This document shows positions 43,894 through 52,472 of a DNA stretch of 64,000 bases, piece after piece. The translations under genes were made by a program, and so were the position numbers. Every line of letters starts with the position of its first letter. Positions within the stretch are counted from its first letter, which is position 1. Source of the DNA: CAIVAT01 sp037133475 (lineage in GTDB: Bacteria; Bacteroidota; Bacteroidia; Bacteroidales; FEN-979); the NCBI GenBank assembly GCA_037133475.1, contig JBAXOB010000013.1, forward strand, positions 1 through 64,000. Direction: 5' to 3'. The notes beneath the pieces are model-generated. The model saw nothing but the letters and a program-made list of their open reading frames with translations, was not told the DNA's origin and ran no database searches.

Positions 43894-45750
43894 CTAATTG
43901 TTCATATACATCGAGAAAACCGTCTGCAGGTAGGCCTTTCCCTCCTGCCTGACCGAATCGGGCACCTTGCCATCGGTCCACCAGTAATAAAAATTGGGCT
44001 TGACTTCATAGGTGAGGTAGGCATTGGGACTGATCCAGCCAAAGCCGTCTTCGGTTGTATAATAGGCAAATTCAGGAACTTCCGGGTTGAAGAGGTTCTT
44101 GCTGAATATAAATTTCCCGGACGGCAGGTCAAGCTGGCTTAACAATGTGGCGGCTATGTCATGCTGGTTGCCCATCTTGTGCCAAACGGTTCCCTGGTAC
44201 TCATCCCTGATAACATTTCCATAAAACAGCATGGGTATTTTATGGTATTCCCTGGAGTAGGGATGCCAGTTACGGTAGGAATTGTGACTGTGGTCGGCCA
44301 CAATGATGAACAGGGTGTTGTTAAACCAGGGCTCTTTCCTGGCCCTGGCAAAGTAGTCGCCCAGGCAGTGGTCGGTATAATAGGCGGCGTTGATGTACTG
44401 GTGTTCATTATCGCCCCACGGCAGAGGCTTGCCGAATGGCTGGTCCCAGGGTGAGTGGGTGCTCAGGGTGAAGAGGGCGGCGAAAAAGGGTTGCTTCATC
44501 CTGCCGATGTCGTTCTCCATGTAACCCAGCGTGTATCCATCATGGATCCCCAGCTTTCCCTGTGGCATGGTACCCGGGAAATCAGCCCCCTCCATGATCT
44601 TGTTGAAACCATTGAAGATGATGTAACTCTTGATATTTCCGTAAATCAGCTGTCCTCCGAAGTAAAAGGCCGTGCTGTAGCCTGTTTTCATCAGGTCCTT
44701 GACGATACTGGGCAACTTGACGAATTTGTCGGGCTGAACCGTGATGGAGCTGACCGGGTGAGCGGGAAACCCGCCGAAGATTGAGGCCATCCCCTGCTCC
44801 GAACGGGATCCGGAGGCATAAACCTGGTCAAAGAGGATCCCGTTTTTTTCCAGCTTCCTGAATTCAGGCGTGATGCCCGGCTCACCGCCAAGGTCTTCGA
44901 TAAGGTCGGCCGACCAGCTCTCAAGGATCAGCAGGACAATGTTCGGTCTCTTGGTTTTCAGGATACGGGTCGTTGAATCATGCGGGGCATGGTAGATCTT
45001 TTTCATATAGGCCGCGGCCGACTTAGCATCCATGAAAAGATAGGGATTGTGGTCGAAGTTCTTCAGGTTTTCAAAGACACTGATATAGAGGTTGAATGCA
45101 TTATTTACGGAGGCAATGTTCAGTATGTTGTGATCGGAATAATACGACTGGCTCTGGTTGATAGGAATAGCCTGGACCCCGCCTCTGAGGCCGACAACCA
45201 ATAACCCGGGTGTCAGCAGGAAAAACAGGAGGGTGAAAAGGTAATTTCTTTTCGCATGCTCGATGTGCAGGAAGAAGATCTTAAGGTAACCATAGATCCC
45301 GATGACGCACAGGACCAGGAAAAGCATGATCAGCAGGTAAAAGGTGCCTGTTTCGGCCGAGTTGAAAATTTCACCGGGGTGATTGAAATATTTCACCACC
45401 TTGTAGGTTAGTTTGGTTTTCCATTCGGCATAAATCCCCATCTCCCCTGCTGCAGTCAGCGAATAGGCCACAACCAGGAGAGAAGTGTAAACCTTGTTGA
45501 TCCAGTTGAACCATCGAGGGCTCCAGAGTGACTGGATGGTCAGCAGCAGGAATGGAAAAACAAGGATATAACAGGTGGTGGCCAGGTCGAGTTTCAGGGA
45601 ATACCAGAAGACCCCGAGAAATTCGGTCAGCAGTACCTTTTCAACAAGGATGATTTTCAGGTAATAGAGCAGGAAAATCAACCGCGACAGATTAAAAAAA
45701 AGTATCCAGAACACCAGCTGGCGCAGTAAAGAGAGGACTATTTTTCTCAT
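43894..45750 (-). CDS. LTA-synthase-like sulfatase-family membrane protein
   Basis: A 618-residue protein with five N-terminal membrane helices (1-200) and an extracellular/periplasmic sulfatase-fold domain. Metal-site residues are Glu277 (LLILESWS) and the DHSH motif near 475 (IIVADHSHNSY). The nucleophile region reads YASGSRSEQG (311-320): Ser315 replaces the Thr commonly found in LtaS-type enzymes. LTA synthases transfer phosphoglycerol; Gram-negative homologues include phosphoethanolamine or phosphoglycerol transferases acting on LPS or glycans. The substrate here is unknown. It is divergent from yggS, with facing -7 boxes. Confidence 0.85.
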   Translation of the reverse strand: MRKIVLSLLRQLVFWILFFNLSRLIFLLYYLKIILVEKVLLTEFLGVFWYSLKLDLATTCYILVFPFLLLTIQSLWSPRWFNWINKVYTSLLVVAYSLTAAGEMGIYAEWKTKLTYKVVKYFNHPGEIFNSAETGTFYLLIMLFLVLCVIGIYGYLKIFFLHIEHAKRNYLFTLLFFLLTPGLLVVGLRGGVQAIPINQSQSYYSDHNILNIASVNNAFNLYISVFENLKNFDHNPYLFMDAKSAAAYMKKIYHAPHDSTTRILKTKRPNIVLLILESWSADLIEDLGGEPGITPEFRKLEKNGILFDQVYASGSRSEQGMASIFGGFPAHPVSSITVQPDKFVKLPSIVKDLMKTGYSTAFYFGGQLIYGNIKSYIIFNGFNKIMEGADFPGTMPQGKLGIHDGYTLGYMENDIGRMKQPFFAALFTLSTHSPWDQPFGKPLPWGDNEHQYINAAYYTDHCLGDYFARARKEPWFNNTLFIIVADHSHNSYRNWHPYSREYHKIPMLFYGNVIRDEYQGTVWHKMGNQHDIAATLLSQLDLPSGKFIFSKNLFNPEVPEFAYYTTEDGFGWISPNAYLTYEVKPNFYYWWTDGKVPDSVRQEGKAYLQTVFSMYMNN

Positions 45751-45765
45751 ATATTATTTAAAATG

Positions 45766-45773
45766 CAAAGGTA
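45766..45773 (-). promoter_or_regulatory. -7 box of LTA-synthase-like gene
   Basis: TACCTTTG on the minus strand, 16 nt upstream of the ATG at 45750. Confidence 0.4.
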
Positions 45774-45800
45774 AGGTTATCTCACGTACGTTCAAATTCG

Positions 45801-45808
45801 TATTTTTG
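45801..45808 (+). promoter_or_regulatory. -7 box of yggS
   Basis: TATTTTTG, 22 nt before the GTG start at 45831. It faces the opposite-strand box at 45766-45773, making a compact divergent promoter region. Confidence 0.45.
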
Positions 45809-45830
45809 CCATTACCTAACAAAGTTCCTT

Positions 45831-46493
45831 GTGACCATTGCCGAAAGCCTTCTGAGGCTGCAACTATCAATTCCGGAGCATGTAAGAATTGTTGCTGTTT
45901 CCAAGACCAAACCGGTTTCAGCGATCGTGGAGGCCTATGCTGCCGGTCAACGGCTGTTTGGCGAAAACAAGGCCCAGGAGCTGGTTGCCAAACAGGCACA
46001 GCTTCCTGCCGACATTGAATGGCATTTTATCGGTCACCTGCAGACAAACAAGGTCAGGTATATCGCCCCGTTTATCAGTCTTATCCATAGTATCGACAGC
46101 CTAAGCCTCTTAAGGGAGGTAAACCGCGAGGCGATGAAAAACAACAGGGTCATCGAATGCCTCCTGCAGTTGTACATTGCCACGGAAGAGACAAAATTCG
46201 GACTTACCCTTGAGGAGACAAGAAATTTGCTGGGGGATGGAGCGATCCCGGAGCTGAAAAATGTCAGGATCACAGGGGTGATGGGAATGAGCAGTTTTAC
46301 CAGTGATAAAGCCCTGGTCAGAAGGGAATTCGCAACCCTGCGTGGCTGGTTTAAGCTTATAAAAGAGCAGTATTTCTTCCAGGCTCCTGAATTCAGGGAA
46401 TTATCCATGGGAATGTCAGATGATTATCGAATTGCCGTTGAAGAGGGCAGCACCATGATCCGCATCGGGACCACTCTTTTCGGAAACCGTTAA
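45831..46493 (+). CDS. PLP homeostasis protein YggS/PLPBP
   Basis: Single-domain fold-type III PLP-binding protein (220 residues) that buffers intracellular PLP and amino-acid balance without known catalysis. The PLP lysine is Lys25 (VAVSKTKPVS). Other family motifs are FGENKAQEL (about 43-51), WHFIGHLQTNKV (64-75), TGVMGMSSF, ELSMGMSDDYRIAVEEGSTMIRIG in order, and LFG at the end. The first start codon is GTG (45831); no ATG precedes the conserved region. It is followed by a secreted DUF3298 protein gene 22 nt downstream. Confidence 0.92.
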   Translation: MTIAESLLRLQLSIPEHVRIVAVSKTKPVSAIVEAYAAGQRLFGENKAQELVAKQAQLPADIEWHFIGHLQTNKVRYIAPFISLIHSIDSLSLLREVNREAMKNNRVIECLLQLYIATEETKFGLTLEETRNLLGDGAIPELKNVRITGVMGMSSFTSDKALVRREFATLRGWFKLIKEQYFFQAPEFRELSMGMSDDYRIAVEEGSTMIRIGTTLFGNR

Positions 46494-46515
46494 CCAACCC
46501 GTTACGACTGTACGT

Positions 46516-47622
46516 ATGAAAAAATATATTTTAGCTTTCCTGGTCATCCTGGTCACAGCAACTCCCGGAAAAACGCAGACACTGCCGGTAAAGCAGTTCT
46601 GCCGGCATTATGAGGGGGCGATCCACAAGGATATCAAACTGACGGTAAACCTTGTAAGGGTAAACGACAGTTTGTATGGGGATTATACAGTCGGCGGTCC
46701 CGCGGAGCAGAATGGCAGGTCATCCACCCCGCATACCAGGCTTCTTTCCGGGAAGATGAACCCTAACGGCAGTTTCCGGGTTAGGGAGTATCCCGGAGAA
46801 CACGGGCCGGTGATCAACGGGCATTTCACAGATGATCAGCATATTACCGGTATCATTTTAAATAAATCAGGAAGTGGAAAAGGACTTCCTTTCCGGCTGG
46901 AAGAAAATTATCCCGTTGGAATGACACGCTTTAACCTGAACTATGAAGAGGACAAAATCAAGCTGACGGGTAATGCAGGATCTCCCAAGGCGGTGGTCAA
47001 ACTCTCCCTTTTGTTGCCTGCAGGCACAACCCCGGCCGATGATTCCCTCCGGAAGTTCATCCTCCGGAAATTCACAGGCAGGCCTACGATGGCAGGCAAG
47101 CCTGAAACTCTCCTGGCCGGTATCAGGCAGGACTACTTCAGGGAATATGTTACCAGCAACAAAACGCTTTACGAGGAGATGCCAGGCGCCAGTTTTGAAT
47201 GGGAACTGTTGAGATATACCCGGATCGTATATAACGGGAACCACAGGGTAACCTTTAGCATTAGCTCCTATTCCTTTACCGGTGGGGCTCACGGAAATGA
47301 AACACAGAGTTTTACCACGGTCGATATGAAGAGTGGAAAGATACTGTCAATGACTGATCTGTTTAAACCGGGCTATGACGAGGAGCTGACACGCCTCCTG
47401 ACCAGCAAGCTGCATAAGGCGAACAACCTTGACGAATCGCGAAAACTGGTTGACGCCGGTTACTTTACCGATGAAATAAAGCCAAGTGCTAATTTTTATC
47501 TCGACGAAAACGGGATCGGGTTTTGTTACAACCAATATGAGATTGCCCCCCACTCCTTCGGAAGCACCGATATTTTTCTTACCTGCGCGGAGTTGAAGGG
47601 GATTCTGAAACAGCCCTTATAA
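46516..47622 (+). CDS. Exported DUF3298 (RsiV/PdaC-like) protein
   Basis: A 368-residue protein with a signal peptide (AFLVILVTATPGKTQ). The C-terminal ~170 residues match the DUF4163-DUF3298 pair: SYSFTGGAHGNETQSFTTVD (about 254-273), ILSMTDLFKPGY and YEIAPHSFGSTDIF. This fold occurs in RsiV (lysozyme-sensing anti-sigma factor) and in deacetylase accessory regions, where it binds glycan-active proteins. The N-terminal ~140 residues are a separate beta-rich region without a recognised name. The last 44 nt overlap the convergent prmC gene. Confidence 0.8.
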   Translation: MKKYILAFLVILVTATPGKTQTLPVKQFCRHYEGAIHKDIKLTVNLVRVNDSLYGDYTVGGPAEQNGRSSTPHTRLLSGKMNPNGSFRVREYPGEHGPVINGHFTDDQHITGIILNKSGSGKGLPFRLEENYPVGMTRFNLNYEEDKIKLTGNAGSPKAVVKLSLLLPAGTTPADDSLRKFILRKFTGRPTMAGKPETLLAGIRQDYFREYVTSNKTLYEEMPGASFEWELLRYTRIVYNGNHRVTFSISSYSFTGGAHGNETQSFTTVDMKSGKILSMTDLFKPGYDEELTRLLTSKLHKANNLDESRKLVDAGYFTDEIKPSANFYLDENGIGFCYNQYEIAPHSFGSTDIFLTCAELKGILKQPL

Positions 47623-48475
47623 ACCGGTCTTTTCCATGAATATCCCGGTAGATTTCAACATTGGCAAAGCCAAGGCCAAGAAGATGGTTGCTGATTTCAT
47701 GACCGAACCGCTCATTGATCTCAAAAAACAGTGCCCCCGGCCGGGTCAGGTGTAGCACCCCGAAGGCCGCTATCGCATGGTAAAACAGCAACGGGTCCCG
47801 GTCTGGCACAAACAGGGCATGCGATGGCTCAAAGTCTTTGACGTGCCGGCTCATTTGGTCTTTTTCACCTTCAGTCACATAGGGGGGATTGCTGACAATC
47901 AGGTTAAACGTTCCAAGGTTAGCCTGCTCTTTTTCAGAAAGAATATCCGACCTGACCAGTTTTATTTCACACAGGTTATCCATTGCATTCTCCCTTGCAA
48001 CCTCCAGCGCCTCCTCCGAAAAGTCGAGACCGGTAACCATAGCCAGGGGAAGCCTTTTCTTCAGGTCGATTGCGATACAACCCGACCCGGTGCCAATATC
48101 CAGGACTGAAATTCCGGCACCGTCATGACCCGCAACACTTGTTGCGACCAGTTCACACAACTCAGCAGTTTCGGGACGGGGTATCAGCACCCGTTTGTCA
48201 ACTTTGAACCAGCTGCCATCAAACCATGCCTTTCCCAGGATATATTGAATGGGTTTCCCCTCGCTTAGATCAATCAATGCATTGGTGAACAGTGGCTTCA
48301 CTGATTCAGGAATATGCTCGTTATAGGACGAGTGAACTTTCGTCCTGGACCAGTCGAGATACTCTTCGAACACCATATATATAAGCTGACTGATCTCCTC
48401 CCTGGCATACATTCCTGAAAGCCGTGAATTGAAATCTGAAATAAGATGTTTTACTAAAAAATCGCCATTTTCCAT
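47579..48475 (-). CDS. prmC: Release factor glutamine methyltransferase PrmC
   Basis: SAM-dependent enzyme that methylates the GGQ glutamine of peptide-chain release factors (298 residues). An N-terminal helical domain (about 1-90; YILGKAWFDG, RVLIPRPETAELCELV) precedes the Rossmann domain with motif I VLDIGTGSGCIAIDL and the catalytic NPPYV. The C-terminal DIHGKDRFIRA matches the family end, so the 44-nt tail-to-tail overlap with the DUF3298 gene is probably real. It is divergent from the YigZ gene, with a 35-nt spacer. Confidence 0.93.
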   Translation of the reverse strand: MENGDFLVKHLISDFNSRLSGMYAREEISQLIYMVFEEYLDWSRTKVHSSYNEHIPESVKPLFTNALIDLSEGKPIQYILGKAWFDGSWFKVDKRVLIPRPETAELCELVATSVAGHDGAGISVLDIGTGSGCIAIDLKKRLPLAMVTGLDFSEEALEVARENAMDNLCEIKLVRSDILSEKEQANLGTFNLIVSNPPYVTEGEKDQMSRHVKDFEPSHALFVPDRDPLLFYHAIAAFGVLHLTRPGALFFEINERFGHEISNHLLGLGFANVEIYRDIHGKDRFIRAVSESPSTPRR

Positions 48476-48510
48476 CCTTCGAAGTTAAAAATAAAAGTAA
48501 TTTAGCGGCG

Positions 48511-49119
48511 ATGGAACTTTCAACTGATTCTTTCCGCTCCATTTCCGGCGAATCGCGCGGGATATACAGGGAAAAGGCAAGCAAATTCATTGCCGTCGCG
48601 CTGCCGGTATCGTCGGAAGATGAGGTCAAAGCCAGTCTTGAAGAGCTGAGGAAAAGTTACCACGATGCAAACCACCATTGTTATGCATACCGTTTAGGCC
48701 TGGAAAACCAGGCTTACCGGGTGCACGACGACGGCGAACCATCGGGGTCGGCAGGGAAACCCATTTACGGGCAAATCCTCTCAACCGGCCTGTCGGATGT
48801 GCTCGTGGTCGTCATAAGATACTTCGGGGGCACCAAACTGGGGATCCCGGGACTTATACATGCCTATCGCATCGCTGCCCGGGAGGCGCTCGACCAGGCG
48901 GAAATCATTGAAAAAGTCATCCGTGTACCATTAAAAGTTATCTTTGAATACCCGATGATGAATGAAATCATGCGGATATTGAAAGAAGAGGGAGTGAAAA
49001 TCATCAGTCAATCCTCCGCCATCAATTGTGAAATTGATTTCCAGGTCAGGAAGAGCAATCTTGAAAAGGTACGTACCCGCCTGACCCGGCTGAACAAAGT
49101 GGAAATTATATCGTTCTAA
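48511..49119 (+). CDS. YigZ/IMPACT family protein
   Basis: A 202-residue protein of the YigZ (UPF0029/IMPACT) family. The N-terminal domain carries KFIAVALPVSSEDEVKASLEEL, HHCYAYRLG (53-61), the DDGEPSGSAGKPI motif (70-82) and VVVIRYFGGTKLGIPGL; the C-terminal DUF1949-like ferredoxin fold spans about 135-202. Eukaryotic IMPACT regulates GCN2; the bacterial role is undefined, with ribosome-linked functions suggested. It is monocistronic and divergent from prmC. Confidence 0.9.
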   Translation: MELSTDSFRSISGESRGIYREKASKFIAVALPVSSEDEVKASLEELRKSYHDANHHCYAYRLGLENQAYRVHDDGEPSGSAGKPIYGQILSTGLSDVLVVVIRYFGGTKLGIPGLIHAYRIAAREALDQAEIIEKVIRVPLKVIFEYPMMNEIMRILKEEGVKIISQSSAINCEIDFQVRKSNLEKVRTRLTRLNKVEIISF

Positions 49120-49513
49120 CGCAGTTACTGCCAGTTTTACGGCTCTATCCAGTCCGGTTAAAAATTACCAAAACAGCTGATTTTGCTAACTAATTGAAGG
49201 TTAACGAGGATGTAATTTATAATCATTCCAAATACCCGATTACCCCGGTTTTCTGAGAGGCTACAATTAATTGATGTAATGTTTTTTAGAGGGATTTAGA
49301 TATAGTTAAACATTAGGTTTGACCGGTTTTCGGGAAACAAAATTTTAATAAATCAAGGCTTAAATATTTTTTTTTTTAACTTTTTTTTCCAAATTTTGTT
49401 AATTAAATAATCTGAACGAATCAAGGATGATTTTGGCTTGCCGACAAAATCCATTAGATTGAAAAGCAAGCCGGTAAATAATCTACAGCAATAAAACCCG
49501 AGGTATTGAATTG
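49120..49513 (+). promoter_or_regulatory. AT-rich dnaA leader, possible oriC-associated region
   Basis: A 394-bp gap before dnaA with no ORF. It contains a -7 box candidate TAGGTTTG (49314-49321), two CCGGTTTTC copies (49245-49253, 49323-49331), an A/T tract dominated by T runs (about 49345-49410) and an inverted repeat GGCTTGC/GCAAGCC (49435-49441, 49466-49472) in the untranslated leader. No convincing TTATCCACA DnaA boxes were seen, so an origin is not claimed; the tract could be a DNA-unwinding element or just a long leader. Confidence 0.4.
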
Positions 49514-50950
49514 ATGGAAAAAAGCGCAGATGAAGTTTGGGAAAGTTGCCTGAAAGTCATAAAAGATAATATTAACTACCAAAGCTTTAAAACCTGGTTT
49601 CACCCGATTAGGGCGATCAAGCTGAAAGACCAGGTTTTAACGATTCAGGTTCCCAGCCAGTTTTTTTATGAATGGCTGGAGGAACACTATATTGGCCTTC
49701 TTAAAAAGACGATTAAAAAGGAATTGGGAAATGAAGGCCGGTTGGAATACAGTATCATTGTTGACAACAGCGACAGTGATCCCGGGCCTTATACCATCAA
49801 GGTCCCCACCGGCGAAAAAAAAGCAACCTTAAATCAACCGGTTTCCATGCCCCTCGATCTGAACAGAGGATCATCAAAAGAGATTCCCAACCCGTTTATC
49901 ATCCCCGGGCTGAAGAAGATTAAAATTAATTCCCAATTGATTGAGAGTTACTCTTTTGATAATTTTATTGAAGGCGATTGCAACCGGCTTGCCCGTTCGG
50001 CAGGGTTTGCCGTTGCCAGCAACCCCGGCAAAACAGCGTTTAATCCCCTGCTGGTATACAGCCATACCGGCCTGGGTAAAACCCACCTCTCCCATGCGAT
50101 AGGCCTGCAGGTGAAAAATAATTTTCCTGAAAAGACGGTCCTGTATGTTACAACCGACCAGTTTACAAACCAGTTTATCGATTCTGTCAAAAACAACAAC
50201 GCAAACGATTTCATCCATTTCTACCAGATGATCGATGTGCTGATCATCGACGACATCCATAACCTGGCCGGGAAAGAGAAGACGCAGGATGTTTTCTTTC
50301 ACATCTTCAACCACCTGCACCAGAAGAGCAACCAGATCATCCTGACCTCCGACAAACCGCCGGTTGAGATGAAGGGGATCGAACCAAGGCTTCTTTCCAG
50401 GTTCAAATGGGGCTTGTCGGCCGACCTGCAGGTACCCGACCTTGAAACGCGCATCGCCATCCTGCATAAAAAGCTTTACAACGACGGCATCCAGATTCCA
50501 GCCGAAGTTGTTGAATACCTTGCTTACAACATCAATACGAATGTCCGCGAACTGGAAGGTGCGCTGATCTCCCTGCTGGCCCAATCCTCGCTGAACAAGA
50601 AAACCATCACCCTGGATCTTGCCAAGCAGATGATCGACAAGTTTGTCAAGAACACATCGCGTGAAATCTCGATCGATTATATCCAGAAGGTGGTGTGCGA
50701 CTATTTCAACATTCCGGTGGAGATGATCCATTCCAAAACCAGGAAACGTGAAATCGTCCAGGCAAGGCAGCTCTCCATGTATTTCTCGAAGAAACATACC
50801 AAATCGTCGCTTGCCAGTATCGGCCTGCACTGCGGGAACAAGGACCACGCCACCGTCCTGCACGCCTGCCGTACGGTCAACAACCTGGTTGAGACTGACA
50901 AGCAGTTCCGCCAGTTTGTCGAAGAACTCGACAAGCGGATAAAATTGTAA
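49514..50950 (+). CDS. dnaA: Chromosomal replication initiator DnaA
   Basis: AAA+ initiator that binds and opens oriC (478 residues). The ATG at 49514 follows a TTG in the same frame. Domain I (1-80; NYQSFKTWFHPIR) and a linker (85-140) lead to the AAA+ core with Walker A HTGLGKTH (184-191), Walker B VLIIDDIHNLAGKE, the Arg-finger region EPRLLSRFKWGL and the C-terminal DNA-binding signature CGNKDHATVLHACRTV. The usual signature GGRDHTT is modified to GNKDHAT, with Asp and His kept. The phosphatase gene follows 13 nt downstream. Confidence 0.96.
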   Translation: MEKSADEVWESCLKVIKDNINYQSFKTWFHPIRAIKLKDQVLTIQVPSQFFYEWLEEHYIGLLKKTIKKELGNEGRLEYSIIVDNSDSDPGPYTIKVPTGEKKATLNQPVSMPLDLNRGSSKEIPNPFIIPGLKKIKINSQLIESYSFDNFIEGDCNRLARSAGFAVASNPGKTAFNPLLVYSHTGLGKTHLSHAIGLQVKNNFPEKTVLYVTTDQFTNQFIDSVKNNNANDFIHFYQMIDVLIIDDIHNLAGKEKTQDVFFHIFNHLHQKSNQIILTSDKPPVEMKGIEPRLLSRFKWGLSADLQVPDLETRIAILHKKLYNDGIQIPAEVVEYLAYNINTNVRELEGALISLLAQSSLNKKTITLDLAKQMIDKFVKNTSREISIDYIQKVVCDYFNIPVEMIHSKTRKREIVQARQLSMYFSKKHTKSSLASIGLHCGNKDHATVLHACRTVNNLVETDKQFRQFVEELDKRIKL

Positions 50951-50963
50951 CCCCCAGCCCGCC

Positions 50964-51440
50964 TTGGTAAACATCCTGTTTGTCTGTACCGGAAATATTT
51001 GTCGTTCCCCGCTTGCCGAGGGTATCATGAAGGATAAGCTTAGCGCCATGCATTTCGGCGGAAAGGTCGATTCCTGCGGGTTTGAATCCTTTCATACCGG
51101 CGATCGTCCCGACCGCAGGGCACAGGTCACCGCTTCCCGGCATGGGCTGGATATCTCCGGTCACCGTGCCAGGCTCTTTACTACCCGGGATTTTGATGAC
51201 TTCGACCTGATATATGTGATGGATACCGGCCATTTCAACAGCGTCATGAAACTTGCCCGCAATGCCTCCGACCGGGCCAGGGTTGATTATATGCTGAATG
51301 TGCTTTTCCCCGGGCAGAACCTGGGGGTGAAGGATCCCTGGTACCACGACCAGGAGGCCTTTGAGGAGGTCTTCCTGCTGCTCGACCAGGCCTGCGGAAA
51401 AATTGCTGAAAAATTATTAACCGATAAAACCCGGTCATGA
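50964..51440 (+). CDS. Low-molecular-weight protein tyrosine phosphatase
   Basis: A 158-residue cysteine phosphatase. The P-loop is CTGNICRSP with nucleophile Cys8 and Arg14, and the general acid is in VKDPWYHD near residue 120. The only plausible start is TTG (50964), one codon before VNILFVC. These enzymes dephosphorylate tyrosine kinases or exopolysaccharide regulators. Its place after dnaA is common in Bacteroidota. Its stop codon overlaps the next start (ATGA), indicating coupling. Confidence 0.9.
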   Translation: MVNILFVCTGNICRSPLAEGIMKDKLSAMHFGGKVDSCGFESFHTGDRPDRRAQVTASRHGLDISGHRARLFTTRDFDDFDLIYVMDTGHFNSVMKLARNASDRARVDYMLNVLFPGQNLGVKDPWYHDQEAFEEVFLLLDQACGKIAEKLLTDKTRS

Positions 51441-52438
51441 CCCCCGGAACCGAGATCCAGCCTGATGCCGAAACGATCCTCCGGGCCGCCCGCAGAATCA
51501 GTCCCTATGTCAACAGAACCCCCGTCGTTACCTCACACACCATCGACCGCATCTTTGATGCAAAGGTTTTCTTCAAATGCGAGAATTTCCAGAAGGTTGG
51601 GGCATTCAAGGCCCGCGGGGCGACCAATGCCGTGCTGTCGCTCGACAAAAACCTGCTGCATCGCGGTGTGGCGACACATTCATCAGGCAACCACGCCCAG
51701 GCGCTTGCATGGGCTGCTTCGCTGGTGAATGCAAGAGCCTACATTGTCATGCCTTCCGACTCCTCCAAGATAAAAATTGCTGCCGTGAAAGGCTACGGCG
51801 GGGTGATAACCCTGTGTGAACCCAACCTTGCCTCGCGGGAAACAACCCTGGCGGGGATTTTGGTTGAAACCGGAGCCACAGAGATACATCCTTACAACAA
51901 CGAACGCATCATTGCCGGGCAGGCAACGGCCGCGCTGGAACTTTTTGATGATGAAAAGGAGCTCGACATCGTGATGGCACCCGTGGGCGGCGGCGGGTTG
52001 CTGAGCGGCACCTGCCTTTCTGCCCACTATTTCAGCCCGGCCACGAGGGTCATCGCGGCCGAGCCGGAACAGGCCGACGATGCCTGGCAATCCTTTACCC
52101 ATCAGCGGCTGATACCCTCGGTGAATCCCGACACCATTGCCGACGGTTTGCGGACTTCGCTCGGATCGATCACCTTCCCGATCATTCTCAGCCATGTCCA
52201 TGACATCGTTACGGTGCGTGAAGAGAGCATCGTGAAGGCCATGCGGTTTTTGTGGGAACGGTTGAAAATCATCGTGGAACCTTCATCGGCGGTACCTTTC
52301 GCAGCCATTATGGAAGGGAAGGTCAATATCTCCGGCAAAAAAATCGGGATTATCCTCTCGGGAGGAAATGTCGACCTCGATGCGTTACCCTGGATAAAGC
52401 AGGAACTGCCCGTTGGAAACGGTTCGCAGAAAGCCTGA
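51437..52438 (+). CDS. Threonine/serine dehydratase-family PLP enzyme
   Basis: Fold-type II PLP enzyme, 333 residues, without the C-terminal ACT regulatory domain of IlvA. The PLP Lys is in VGAFKARGATNA (about 53-64), where Ala stands for the usual Ser of SFKxRG. HSSGNHAQALA follows, then the glycine-rich phosphate loop PVGGGGLLSG and the C-terminal ILSGGNVDL. The short form without ACT resembles serine racemase, threo-hydroxyaspartate dehydratase and catabolic TdcB, which motif reading cannot separate. It starts within the phosphatase stop codon. Confidence 0.88.
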   Translation: MTPGTEIQPDAETILRAARRISPYVNRTPVVTSHTIDRIFDAKVFFKCENFQKVGAFKARGATNAVLSLDKNLLHRGVATHSSGNHAQALAWAASLVNARAYIVMPSDSSKIKIAAVKGYGGVITLCEPNLASRETTLAGILVETGATEIHPYNNERIIAGQATAALELFDDEKELDIVMAPVGGGGLLSGTCLSAHYFSPATRVIAAEPEQADDAWQSFTHQRLIPSVNPDTIADGLRTSLGSITFPIILSHVHDIVTVREESIVKAMRFLWERLKIIVEPSSAVPFAAIMEGKVNISGKKIGIILSGGNVDLDALPWIKQELPVGNGSQKA

Positions 52439-52472
52439 AGGCAAATAAGGGCTTTTGATATCTGATAATCAT

